Positions 1 through 7,684 of a stretch of DNA of 64,000 nucleotides are shown here, in pieces; the first letter of the stretch is position 1, and each line of letters starts with the position of its first letter. The notes under the pieces are model-generated. The model made no database searches. It was not told the DNA's origin and saw only the letters and a program-made list of their open reading frames with translations. The position numbers and the translations under genes are program-made. The stretch comes from Hyphomicrobiales bacterium (GTDB lineage Bacteria > Pseudomonadota > Alphaproteobacteria > Rhizobiales > Rhizobiaceae), in the NCBI GenBank assembly GCA_900472575.1, contig UCIV01000003.1, forward strand, positions 225,230-289,229, in the 5' to 3' direction.

Positions 1-453
1 GGTGAGGCGGGCAAGGGGTTTGCCGTCGTCGCGCAGGAAGTGCGAGAGCTTGCCCAGCGCTCGGCAACCGCCGCCAAGGAAATCAAGACGCTGATCGATA
101 AGTCGGGCCGCGAGGTGACGGAAGGCGTGCGGCTGGTGGACGAGACCGGTTCGGCGCTGCACGAGATCGAGACCTTCGTCGCGTCGATCGACAGCAATGT
201 GCAGTCATTGGCGACGGCTGCGCAGGAGCAGGCGACCGGCCTTTCGGAGATCAACAGCACGGTTTCGCAGCTCGACCGGATGACCCAGCAGAATGCGGTC
301 ATGGTCGAAAAGACGACGACGATCAGCCGGTCGCTGGCGGCGGGTGCAGCGCAGCTTGTCGAACTCGTCAATCACTTCAAGCTCAACCGGCGTAATCGCA
401 TCCGCGAACCGGAGGCTGCGGCCGGCCAGGCCGGTTCGAAACGGGCGGCATGA
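1..453 (+). CDS. methyl-accepting chemotaxis protein, C-terminal part (5' truncated)
   Basis: This is the last 150 codons of a chemoreceptor; the frame is open from base 1, so the gene begins outside the window. The first residues (GEAGKGFAVVAQEVRELAQR) are the highly conserved tip of the MCP cytoplasmic hairpin that contacts CheA and CheW. The rest is the returning helical arm with heptad-like AAQEQATGLSEIN and QNAVMVEKTT segments, then a basic tail. The sensory and membrane parts are not in the window, so the ligand cannot be guessed. No CheB/CheR-docking pentapeptide is visible at the end (…GSKRAA). Identification of the family is secure. Confidence 0.95.
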   Translation, partial: GEAGKGFAVVAQEVRELAQRSATAAKEIKTLIDKSGREVTEGVRLVDETGSALHEIETFVASIDSNVQSLATAAQEQATGLSEINSTVSQLDRMTQQNAVMVEKTTTISRSLAAGAAQLVELVNHFKLNRRNRIREPEAAAGQAGSKRAA

Positions 454-554
454 TACGCCATCAGGCGCGACAGACATATTTTGAAACGAAACGGAAATCA
501 GCGAGTGATGTTGATCGGTAGATTCAATCCAGGAAAACAGGATTGGAGATACAG

Positions 555-743
555 ATGACGGACGCCTTCCACGCCTATTCGGGCTTGCTCAGCGCTTCGG
601 CGATGGTGTTGCTGCTGACGATAATCGTGGCCTTTTATGTCAGTCTGACGCTGGAGGCCTTCAAGAATTCCAAGGACAGCCGGATTGAAGCGACAGTGCT
701 TCGGCGGGGAGGGGCCGGCATGGATTGCCGGCCCGGAGTCTGA
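555..743 (+). CDS. small single-pass membrane protein, unknown
   Basis: A 62-residue frame starts at ATG 555 behind a GGAGA Shine-Dalgarno at 545-549. Residues about 14-38 (SASAMVLLLTIIVAFYVSLTLE) form one hydrophobic helix; a charged segment KNSKDSR follows. The last 15 or so codons lie inside a GC-rich hairpin (712-734) that looks like a transcription terminator, so the C-terminus may be fortuitous. It stands alone between the chemoreceptor and the convergent MFS gene. No family recognised. The hydrophobic helix and good ribosome site favour a real gene. Confidence 0.5.
   Translation: MTDAFHAYSGLLSASAMVLLLTIIVAFYVSLTLEAFKNSKDSRIEATVLRRGGAGMDCRPGV
712..734. terminator. GC-rich hairpin between convergent genes
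   Basis: GGGCCGGCA (712-720), loop TGGAT, TGCCGGCCC (726-734): a perfect 9-bp stem located between the small membrane protein and the end of the convergent MFS gene. No strong T-run follows on either side, so termination efficiency is uncertain. It overlaps the last codons of the 555-743 frame. Confidence 0.5.
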
Positions 744-747
744 GTAG

Positions 748-2043
748 TCAGGCCGGTTGGGATAGCGGGGCAGGGCTTGCCGGCTTCCGGAGCAGCATGA
801 CCGAGACTGCGGCGAGCATGCACATGACGCCTGCGATCTGCAGGGCGGGCATATAGGTGTCGTAGTCGCTCTTGAACCAGCCGGCACCGAAGGCTGCGGT
901 TGCGGCCCCAAGCTGGTGGCCGGTGAAGACCCAGCCGAAGACGAGGCCGGCTTTCTCGCGACCGAAGCTTTCCGCCGCGAGCTTGACCGTCGGCGGTACG
1001 GTCGCCACCCAGTCTAGACCATAGAAGATCGCAAAGACGGAGAGTTCGAGCGTGCTGAAACCAGACATGGACAGGTAGATCAGCGATAGGCCGCGCAGTC
1101 CGTAGAACCAGAAAAGCAGGATGCGGTTGTCGTAACGGTCGGAGAGCCAGCCGGCGAAGATCGTGCCGATGAAATCGAAAATCCCGATGACGGCAAGCGT
1201 GCCGGCTGCGGTGACGGCCGCCATGCCGAAATCACCGCAGATCGAGATCCAGTGCGTCTGGATGAGGCCGTTGGTGGAGAGGCCGCAGACGAAGAAGGTG
1301 CCGAACAGAACCCAGAAAACCGGGTTGCCGGAAACGCTTTTCAGGGTGATGAGCGGGGATAAAAGCGTGGCGAGAAGCTTGTGGTCCTGCTTCGGAGCCT
1401 TGTTGACTGCGGTTTCGCCATAGGCGGGCAGGCCGACATCGGCCGGGTGGTCACGCATCAGCAGCAGGACGAGAACGAAGGTCGTGGCGAGGACGGCGAC
1501 GGTCAGCGTGAGGGCAGTGCGCCATCCATAGGCTTCCGTCAGGGCCGCGAGTATGGGCAAAAATACGAGCTGGCCGGTGGCGTTGCTCGCTGTCATCAGG
1601 CCGATGACGAGGCCGCGGCGCTTGGAAAACCAGCGGCTGGCGACGGTTGCGCCAAGCACCAGAGCCGTCATGCCGGTGCCGACACCGATGACGACACCCC
1701 AGAGCAGCAGCAACTGCCAGACCTCGGTCATGAAGAAGGAGGCGACGATGCCGAAGATGATCATGCCGAGTGCCGTCGATACGACCTGACGGACGCCGAA
1801 ATGGTTCATGAAGGCGGCGGCGAAAGGCCCGAGCAGGCCGAAAAGCACGAGACGAACGGCCATGGCGGTGGAGATATCGGCGATATCCCAGCCGAATTCC
1901 TGGTGCAGCGGCTGGATCATCACGCCGGCCGAACCCATGGCACCAGCGGTTGCCAGCATGGTCAGGAAGGTGGTTGCTGCAACGACCCATCCGTAATGGA
2001 GTTTTCTCGCCGCCATCCAGCCGGCAACGCCTGTCGAAATCAT
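748..2043 (-). CDS. MFS transporter (monocarboxylate / oxalate-formate antiporter-like)
   Basis: A 431-residue polytopic inner-membrane protein with about 12 hydrophobic helices arranged as two halves around a hydrophilic loop near residues 205-220 (AVNKAPKQDHK). The early sequence HYGWVVAATTFLTMLATAG and the loop FSKRRGLVIGLMTASNATGQL after helix 4 are typical of the OFA/MCT branch of the major facilitator superfamily, which moves small carboxylates or drugs. The substrate is not evident. It lies just downstream of a MarR gene in the same orientation, and a palindrome matching the one before marR sits 62 bp upstream of its start, so it is probably the target of that regulator. Confidence 0.85.
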   Translation of the reverse strand: MISTGVAGWMAARKLHYGWVVAATTFLTMLATAGAMGSAGVMIQPLHQEFGWDIADISTAMAVRLVLFGLLGPFAAAFMNHFGVRQVVSTALGMIIFGIVASFFMTEVWQLLLLWGVVIGVGTGMTALVLGATVASRWFSKRRGLVIGLMTASNATGQLVFLPILAALTEAYGWRTALTLTVAVLATTFVLVLLLMRDHPADVGLPAYGETAVNKAPKQDHKLLATLLSPLITLKSVSGNPVFWVLFGTFFVCGLSTNGLIQTHWISICGDFGMAAVTAAGTLAVIGIFDFIGTIFAGWLSDRYDNRILLFWFYGLRGLSLIYLSMSGFSTLELSVFAIFYGLDWVATVPPTVKLAAESFGREKAGLVFGWVFTGHQLGAATAAFGAGWFKSDYDTYMPALQIAGVMCMLAAVSVMLLRKPASPAPLSQPA

Positions 2044-2105
2044 TCGTGGTTTCCTTCTTTTGCTGCCGGGGTGCCGCGGCCTATTGGGAGTAATCTTCCA
2101 TATTT

Positions 2106-2121
2106 GCGGGTAGATGCCCGT
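2106..2121. promoter_or_regulatory. MarR operator upstream of MFS gene
   Basis: GCGGGTAGATGCCCGT is an imperfect dyad lying between the end of marR and the start of the MFS gene. It differs at two positions from the dyad at 2577-2592 before marR, which argues for one regulator acting on both genes. Assignment to the MarR protein is inference. Confidence 0.7.
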
Positions 2122-2136
2122 ATATTGGCCAAAAAA

Positions 2137-2538
2137 TCAGAGTTCTGCGAGCAGGTCCTGCAACTGCCGGGCTTTTTCGTGTCCGAGGCGGGCCTCTATG
2201 TCGTCCTGCACGCCATCCCAGAGGGGGGCGCCTTTTTCCAGTATTTCGCGGCCTTTCGGTGCGATGGTCAGCACGGCTTCGCGCTGATCCTCGCCATGGC
2301 CGATGGCGACCAGTTCCATTCGCTCCAGCACCTTGGCATTGCGACCGACGGTCGATCGATCAAGTTCGACCTTGTGCGCCAGATCGGTCAGCGACACCGG
2401 CTCCATACGCCGGATGTTTCTGAGCAGGCTGAACTGGCCGATATTGACGCCAAGCGGTGCCAGCGCCTCGTCATAATAGGACGAGACCTTGCGGGTCGCC
2501 TTGCGCAACAGGATGCAGTGGCATGTATCGTTCGACAT
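2137..2538 (-). CDS. MarR family transcriptional regulator
   Basis: A 133-residue winged-helix regulator. The N-terminal dimerisation helix (CHCILLRKATRKVSSYYDEAL) carries two cysteines in CHC. The recognition region VSLTDLAHKVELDRSTVGRNAKVLERMELV and the wing GHGEDQREAVLTIAPKG are clear MarR hallmarks. It precedes the MFS gene by about 95 bp on the same strand. Matching dyads stand before both genes, pointing to autorepression and control of the transporter. The inducer is unknown; the CHC motif could make it redox-sensitive, but that is speculation. Confidence 0.9.
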   Translation of the reverse strand: MSNDTCHCILLRKATRKVSSYYDEALAPLGVNIGQFSLLRNIRRMEPVSLTDLAHKVELDRSTVGRNAKVLERMELVAIGHGEDQREAVLTIAPKGREILEKGAPLWDGVQDDIEARLGHEKARQLQDLLAEL

Positions 2539-2576
2539 CTTGATGTGTGTATATACCCGGATCTATCGTTACGCAA

Positions 2577-2592
2577 GCGGGTATATGCCCGC
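2577..2592. promoter_or_regulatory. MarR operator upstream of marR, with extra half-site
   Basis: GCGGGTATATGCCCGC lies 39 bp before the marR start codon. A further half-site TATATACCCG occupies 2550-2559, in inverted orientation to the first half of the dyad. Compare 2106-2121. Confidence 0.7.
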
Positions 2593-2599
2593 GACCAGA

Positions 2600-3433
2600 T
2601 CAGGCCGCGGCGCGGGAGGCGAGCATGGTGCGAATGAAGGTGACGATGAAGGTTATCGTCATCAAAAGCACGATGGTGGGGGCGGGGGCGCTATCGAGGA
2701 AAAAGCTCAGATAGATGCCGCCGAGGGAGCAGCCGAGTGCGACCGCGACCGCCGTCAAAAGCATGGCGGTGAAACGGCGGGTCAGCAGGAAGGCGATGGC
2801 GCCGGGGGCGATCAGGAGGGCCACGGAAAGGATGATACCGATTGCCTTCAAGGCTCCGACGACCGTCAGCGAAAGGACGGCAAGCAGGCCGTAATGCAGC
2901 AGGCGGGTCGGCAGGCCGATCGCCTTTGCATGCTGCTCATCGAAGGCGTGGACCAGCAGGTCCTTGCGGAAGATGACGAGGAAGATGGTGGCGGCGATGG
3001 CGATCACCGTCGTCTCGATCAAATCCTGCGGCAGGATGCCGAGCATGTCGCCGAACAGGATATGATCGAGATGCACATCGGCCTGGACATTGACGTAGAG
3101 CACGAGGCCGAGGCCGAACATGCCTGAAAAGACGATGCCGAGCACCGTGTCTTCCTTGATGCGGCTGTTTTCCTTGAGGAAACCGGTTGCCAGTGCGCAG
3201 ACCATGCCGGCGATGAAGGCGCCGATCGAGAAGGGGATTGCCAGCATATAGGCGATGACGACGCCCGGCAGGACGGCATGCGAGACGGCGTCGCCCATCA
3301 GCGACCAGCCCTTGAGGATGAGGAAGCAGGAGAGGATCGCTATCGGCAGAGCGATCATCAGCGTCACCGCAAAGGCGGTGCGCATGAAGTCGATCTGGAA
3401 GGGGAAAAGCAGGAGGTCGATCGTGTCGCTCAT
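2600..3433 (-). CDS. sitD: manganese/iron ABC transporter permease SitD
   Basis: A 277-residue inner-membrane permease of the ABC-3 family (MntB/ZnuB-like) with about eight hydrophobic segments. The motif GWSLMGDAVSHAVLPGVVIAY near residues 42-62 is the family signature, and LKAIGIILSVALLIAPGAIAFLL marks the second half. It is the last gene of sitABCD and overlaps sitC by 4 bp (ATGA), which implies translational coupling. Two different permeases in one operon are typical of SitCD rather than homodimeric ZnuB. Metal specificity (Mn2+, possibly Fe2+) is inferred from operon type and the Mur-like boxes. Confidence 0.9.
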   Translation of the reverse strand: MSDTIDLLLFPFQIDFMRTAFAVTLMIALPIAILSCFLILKGWSLMGDAVSHAVLPGVVIAYMLAIPFSIGAFIAGMVCALATGFLKENSRIKEDTVLGIVFSGMFGLGLVLYVNVQADVHLDHILFGDMLGILPQDLIETTVIAIAATIFLVIFRKDLLVHAFDEQHAKAIGLPTRLLHYGLLAVLSLTVVGALKAIGIILSVALLIAPGAIAFLLTRRFTAMLLTAVAVALGCSLGGIYLSFFLDSAPAPTIVLLMTITFIVTFIRTMLASRAAA

Positions 3434-4290
3434 ATCGCTTCCTCCAACGAGGCCTTCACCCGGCGGCGGGCGGCGAGCATGCCGTGCTTGGGTGCAAAAA
3501 CGAAAGCGATAAGGAAGATGGCCGTCTGCAGCACGACGATGATGCCGCCGGTTGCGCCATCGAGGAAATAGGAGAGATAAGCACCGAGGAAGCTGGTGGC
3601 AGCGCCGATACCGAGTGCGAGCAGAATGACGCGCTGGAACCGGTCGGTGAGCAGATAGGCGGTCGCTCCAGGTGTCACCACCATGGCGATGACGAGGAAG
3701 GCGCCGACGGTCTGCATGGCGGCGACGGTGGAAGCGGCGAGAAGGGCGAAGAACATCACCTTCAGCGCATCGGGCTTGAGGCCGATGGTGCGGGCGTGGT
3801 TTTCATCGAAGAAGGTGACCATCAGGTCCTTCCATTTCAAGGTCAGGACGACGAGGCTGACGGTGCCGATGATGACGAGTTGCAGCGTATCGCCGGGGCT
3901 GATGGCAAGCACGTTGCCCATGACGATGGTCTGGATATCGACCGAGGTCGGCGAGAGCGACACCATGAACAGGCCAAGCCCGAAAAAGGAGGTGAATATC
4001 AGGCCGATAATGGCGTCTTCCTTCAGCCGCGTGCGCTGGTTGAGGAACAGCATGGCAAGCGCTGCGAGGCCGCCGGACATGAAGGCGCCGATCGAGAAGG
4101 GCAGGCCGAGCATATAGGCGCCGGCGACGCCGGGGACGATCGAGTGGGAGAGAGCATCGCCGATCAGCGACCAGCCTTTCAGCATCAGGTAGGCGGAGAG
4201 AAAACCGCAGACGCCGCCGACCAGGGCCGAGACCCAGATGGCGTTCAGCATGTAACCGTAGGTGAAAGGTTCAAGAAGCGTCTGGAGCAT
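3430..4290 (-). CDS. sitC: manganese/iron ABC transporter permease SitC
   Basis: A 286-residue ABC-3 family permease, a paralogue of the neighbouring sitD product: both have LKGWSLxGDAxSHxxxPGV near residue 40 and the [13 protein letters not shown] or IPFSIGAFIAG segment. It would pair with SitD to form the membrane channel. It overlaps sitB by 20 bp at its start and sitD by 4 bp at its end, so the operon is tightly packed. Confidence 0.9.
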   Translation of the reverse strand: MLQTLLEPFTYGYMLNAIWVSALVGGVCGFLSAYLMLKGWSLIGDALSHSIVPGVAGAYMLGLPFSIGAFMSGGLAALAMLFLNQRTRLKEDAIIGLIFTSFFGLGLFMVSLSPTSVDIQTIVMGNVLAISPGDTLQLVIIGTVSLVVLTLKWKDLMVTFFDENHARTIGLKPDALKVMFFALLAASTVAAMQTVGAFLVIAMVVTPGATAYLLTDRFQRVILLALGIGAATSFLGAYLSYFLDGATGGIIVVLQTAIFLIAFVFAPKHGMLAARRRVKASLEEAI

Positions 4291-5182
4291 CGACGCTGTC
4301 CTTCTTCTTCTTTTTCACCTTGGTTTTTTCTGTGCCGTTGCCATAGGTGACGAAGGGGCGTTCGTCATCGGTAATGACCTTGACGCGGCGCGGATCGGCG
4401 TCGTCATGCAGGTCGGCACCGCCGAGGATGAAATGGCGCAGCACGCCTCCGAATGCCTTTTCCAGATTGGCCTCGTTGAACGTATCTGCCGTCTTGCCAT
4501 AGGCGATGACGGTGCCCTTGACGAAGACGGTGCGGTCGCAGAAATCCGGCACGCTGCCGAGATTGTGGGTGGAGACCAGCATGACGCGGCCTTCGTCGCG
4601 CAGGGCCTTGAGGAGTGCGACGATCTGCTCCTCGGTCGTCACGTCTACGCCGGTGAAAGGTTCGTCGAGCAGGATGACCTGGCCTTCCTGCGCCAGCGCG
4701 CGGGCAAGAAAGACGCGTTTTCGCTGGCCGCCGGAAAGCTCGCCGATCTGGCGCTTGCGGTATTCCAGCATGTTCACCCGCTTCAGCGCCTCGGTGACCA
4801 TGTCGTGGTCGCGGCGCGACGGGATGCGGAGAAAATTCATGTGGCCGTAGCGGCCCATCATCACCACGTCCTCGACCAGAACCGGGAAGTTCCAGTCGAC
4901 CTCTTCCGATTGCGGTACATAGGCGACGAGGTTCTTTTTCAAAGCCTCACGGGCGGGCATTCCAAGGATTTCAACCGAGCCTTCGGTCAGCCTGACGAAG
5001 CCCATAATGGCCTTGAACAGCGTCGACTTGCCGGCGCCATTGACGCCGACAAGTGCGGTGATCGTGCCCTTGGGCACTTCGAAACTGGCATGTTTCAGCG
5101 CCGTATGGCCGTTGCGATAAGCGACGCTGACATTGTCGAGCCTGATGCCGGTAGCTACTGGCTTGGTCTTGCCCATCCTCAT
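4271..5182 (-). CDS. sitB: manganese/iron ABC transporter ATP-binding protein SitB
   Basis: A 303-residue ATPase. Walker A is GVNGAGKST (about residues 47-55), the Q-loop lies in [10 protein letters not shown], the signature is [15 protein letters not shown], and Walker B is [12 protein letters not shown] with the switch histidine in STHNLG. The C-terminus ends in an unusual lysine-rich tail ([19 protein letters not shown]) that is longer than usual for this family. The start overlaps the sitA stop (ATGA). It powers the SitCD channel. Confidence 0.92.
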   Translation of the reverse strand: MRMGKTKPVATGIRLDNVSVAYRNGHTALKHASFEVPKGTITALVGVNGAGKSTLFKAIMGFVRLTEGSVEILGMPAREALKKNLVAYVPQSEEVDWNFPVLVEDVVMMGRYGHMNFLRIPSRRDHDMVTEALKRVNMLEYRKRQIGELSGGQRKRVFLARALAQEGQVILLDEPFTGVDVTTEEQIVALLKALRDEGRVMLVSTHNLGSVPDFCDRTVFVKGTVIAYGKTADTFNEANLEKAFGGVLRHFILGGADLHDDADPRRVKVITDDERPFVTYGNGTEKTKVKKKKKDSVDAPDAS

Positions 5183-6078
5183 TGCGCGAGACCTTTTGCA
5201 ATGGTTTCCGAGGTGATGCGCAAGAGATCGAGATAGGTGGGAACCGGGCCGTCTGCTTCGCTCAAAGAGTCGACATAGAGAACTCCGCCATAGGTCGCGC
5301 CGGTTTCGGAGGCGACCTGTTTTGCCGGCTTGTCGGAGACTGTGCTTTCGGAAAAGATCACCTTCACGTCATGCTCGCGCATGGCATCGATGACGGCGCG
5401 AACCTGTTGCGGTGTGCCTTGGCTATCGGCATTGACCGGCCAGAGATACAGCTCCTTGAGGCCGAAATCGCGGGCCAGATAGGAGAAGGCGCCTTCGCTG
5501 GTGACGAGCCAACGGTGATTTTCCGGCAGTTTTGCCAGCTCGTCGCGTATCGGCTGGGCCTGTGCGCGGATCTTGTCGGAATAGGCCTTTGCATTTGCGG
5601 CATAGGTTTCGGCATTGGCCGGGTCGATCTCGGTCAGGCCCTTGCGGATGTTCTCGACATAGATGACGGCGTTTTCCGGTGACATCCAGGAATGCGGGTT
5701 GGGCTTGCCCTGATAGGCACCGCCGGCAATCGACATGGGGGTGACGCCATCGGAGACGGTGACGCTCTTCACATCTCCGAGATTTTTCAGGAAACGTTCG
5801 AACCAGAGTTCGAGGTTCAGGCCGTTGCGCAGGACGAGATCCGCGTCACGGGCGCGCAGGAGGTCGCGCGGCGTCGGCTGATAATTGTGGATCTCGGCGC
5901 CGGGCTTGGTGATGCTTTCGACTTCGGCCGCATCGCCCGCGACGTTCTTCGCCATGTCGGCGATGATGGTGAAAGTGGTGACGACCTTGGGCTTTTCCTC
6001 AGCCGAAGCGGAAAAGGGCAGGGAGAGCAGGCCGGCGAGGAGGCCGGTACCGAGGCATGCAATTCTCAAAAACGACAT
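5179..6078 (-). CDS. sitA: manganese/iron periplasmic binding protein SitA
   Basis: A 299-residue solute-binding protein of the cluster 9 (ZnuA/TroA/SitA) family. The start was taken at 6078 ([10 protein letters not shown]), giving a clean signal peptide that ends near FSASAEE; an upstream in-frame extension would spoil it. Metal-ligand regions are recognisable: [13 protein letters not shown] (His), [12 protein letters not shown] (His), [15 protein letters not shown] (Glu), and ADSQGTPQQ with [15 protein letters not shown] near the end (Asp). It lacks the long His/Asp-rich loop typical of zinc-specific ZnuA, which supports Mn/Fe. Two Mur-type boxes precede it. Confidence 0.92.
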   Translation of the reverse strand: MSFLRIACLGTGLLAGLLSLPFSASAEEKPKVVTTFTIIADMAKNVAGDAAEVESITKPGAEIHNYQPTPRDLLRARDADLVLRNGLNLELWFERFLKNLGDVKSVTVSDGVTPMSIAGGAYQGKPNPHSWMSPENAVIYVENIRKGLTEIDPANAETYAANAKAYSDKIRAQAQPIRDELAKLPENHRWLVTSEGAFSYLARDFGLKELYLWPVNADSQGTPQQVRAVIDAMREHDVKVIFSESTVSDKPAKQVASETGATYGGVLYVDSLSEADGPVPTYLDLLRITSETIAKGLAQ

Positions 6079-6097
6079 TCGTGATCCGTTATTGCTG

Positions 6098-6115
6098 TTG
6101 CAAATCATTCGCAAT
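6098..6115. promoter_or_regulatory. Mur/Fur-like box 1 upstream of sitA
   Basis: TTGCAAATCATTCGCAAT: an 8-1-8 dyad (TTGCAAAT / ATTCGCAA) centred on one C. It begins 20 bp upstream of the sitA start codon and is repeated exactly at 6151-6168. It resembles the Mn-responsive Mur (Fur-family) sites known before rhizobial sit operons. Confidence 0.75.
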
Positions 6116-6150
6116 TTAAACTAGCGACAAAAATCCGCCTGTCAATGCTC

Positions 6151-6168
6151 TTGCAAATCATTCGCAAT
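6151..6168. promoter_or_regulatory. Mur/Fur-like box 2 upstream of sitA
   Basis: Exact 18-bp copy of the box at 6098-6115, offset by 53 bp (about five helical turns, same face). It lies between sitA and the divergent gene at 6305, so it could also influence that gene. Confidence 0.75.
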
Positions 6169-6304
6169 AAGCGCGGAGTCCCGATTTGGAACGGCGGCCT
6201 GACAAATCCGCTTAAAGTTTCTTCAATAAGATTGGGCGAATATGCCCTCATTGTTCCATGACTTGTATTGCGTAACTGGAGTTGACTATGCCGGGTGTTG
6301 GCGA

Positions 6305-7600
6305 ATGAAGATCCGGCTGTCGAAGAAATTCATCTTCCTTCTCAGCGGTGCGTTGGTTCTTTGTGGCGCGAGCGGCTCGGCAGCGGTGCTGATCGGAACC
6401 GACAAGATCCTTGGCCCATCCTATAAAGATATAAACGGCCTGACCTGTACGACGCTGCAGACGCAGAAGATGCGCCGCGACGGCAGCATATGGGTGCGCA
6501 AATATGTAACCAGCGACCAGGCCGGTGACGGAATTTCGCGGCTGAAGACGGCCTTGCGCGTGGCACGGGCGGTGCAGGAAAAGGAAAAGGCCGGTCTCGT
6601 GCAGGTCGCGATGATCGACAGTGCCGGCCCCAAAGATACAGCGGACATGCGCGGCCGCGCGATTGCCGCGCAGGTCGTCTACATTCCAAACCCTGCCAAG
6701 ATCCCGGCAGGTGGGCAGACCGAGAATTACTCCGCCTATTACCTCGATGGCGCACCGAGCGCCAGCGGCCATTTCTACGGCATGCGGGTCGATCTTCCGC
6801 TGGAGGATATCGAGCATCTCGACGCGCATCTAACCGACAGGGCAGACTGCATCGACCCGTCGTTGCCAGAGGGCAGCGAGGCGGCCAAGGCAGAACCAAA
6901 GGCGTCCGGACATGGAGCGGCGGCCTCTGGCGGCGACAAGGCTTCTGGCCATGGTGCAGCGCCGGCGGCAGAAGGTGCCAGCGCCGAAAGCGAAGCAAAA
7001 AGCGAAGAGGTCGCCGCCGTTGAAAGCGGTGGTTTCCTCAGTTCGATTACCGGCATGGTTTTCGGTGCGAAGGAAGAAGCTACTGCCGGTCATGAGGCAG
7101 GTCAGGGCGAGGAAAAGGCTGTTCCTGCAGCGGCCGCGCCTTCCGGTGAAAACCATGGCGCGCAGGCTGCAAAGACAGACACTTCCTCCACTGACAAGCC
7201 TGCCGCAGAAAAAAGCTTTTTCGATCAGGCAAAGAGCATGATCCTTGGCAGTTCTGCCGATGAGCCTGCCGCTCCCGCGCAGAAGGAAGCCAAGGCTGAT
7301 GCAGCGGATGAGGCCAAGCAGGCCTCAGAACCTGCGCGTGAGCCGAGAACAACGGCCGAGGGTGGCAAGGGTTGGTCGAAGTCGGATGCTGCTGACGAGG
7401 TTCATTCCGGGACTGCATCTGACAGTAAAGGCCAGCCGAAGGCTACTACCGAGGCGGCGCAAGCAGAAGCTCATGCGGGAGGGCCACCGTCTGCGGCTTC
7501 CGGTGCAAGCGCAGCCGATACGGCCGGTGCCGCATGGCTGGAAAAGTTCAGGGCGCAACAGGCCGCGACTGCGACAAGTGATGCTCCGCCAGCGGATTGA
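6305..7600 (+). CDS. secreted Ala/Glu/Lys-rich low-complexity protein, unknown
   Basis: A 431-residue protein starting at ATG 6305 (MKIRLSKKFIFLLSGALVL), which gives a signal peptide or anchor ending near GASGSAA; an open extension to 6242 has no better start. Residues about 25-175 look like a folded, exported domain (LTCTTLQTQKMRRDGSIWVRKY…, with two cysteines, the second in DRADCIDP). From about residue 180 the sequence is disordered and rich in A, E, K and S, with a doubled SGHGAA and three short amphipathic islands: GGFLSSITGMVFGA, KSFFDQAKSMILGS and AAWLEKFRAQQ. It is divergent from sitA across the Mur-box region. No family recognised. Confidence 0.75.
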   Translation: MKIRLSKKFIFLLSGALVLCGASGSAAVLIGTDKILGPSYKDINGLTCTTLQTQKMRRDGSIWVRKYVTSDQAGDGISRLKTALRVARAVQEKEKAGLVQVAMIDSAGPKDTADMRGRAIAAQVVYIPNPAKIPAGGQTENYSAYYLDGAPSASGHFYGMRVDLPLEDIEHLDAHLTDRADCIDPSLPEGSEAAKAEPKASGHGAAASGGDKASGHGAAPAAEGASAESEAKSEEVAAVESGGFLSSITGMVFGAKEEATAGHEAGQGEEKAVPAAAAPSGENHGAQAAKTDTSSTDKPAAEKSFFDQAKSMILGSSADEPAAPAQKEAKADAADEAKQASEPAREPRTTAEGGKGWSKSDAADEVHSGTASDSKGQPKATTEAAQAEAHAGGPPSAASGASAADTAGAAWLEKFRAQQAATATSDAPPAD

Positions 7601-7628
7601 ATATAAGTTCAGCGAAGAGTGGATATGA

Positions 7629-7657
7629 AAAAAGGCGGCTTTTACAGCCGCCTTTTT
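7629..7657. terminator. bidirectional rho-independent terminator
   Basis: AAAAAGGCGGCT, loop TTTAC, AGCCGCCTTTTT: a 12-bp stem flanked by A and T runs, serving the plus-strand gene ending at 7600 and minus-strand lysS ending at 7685. Confidence 0.9.
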
Positions 7658-7684
7658 GTCGTTTCAGGCCTGTCTGCCTGTTCC

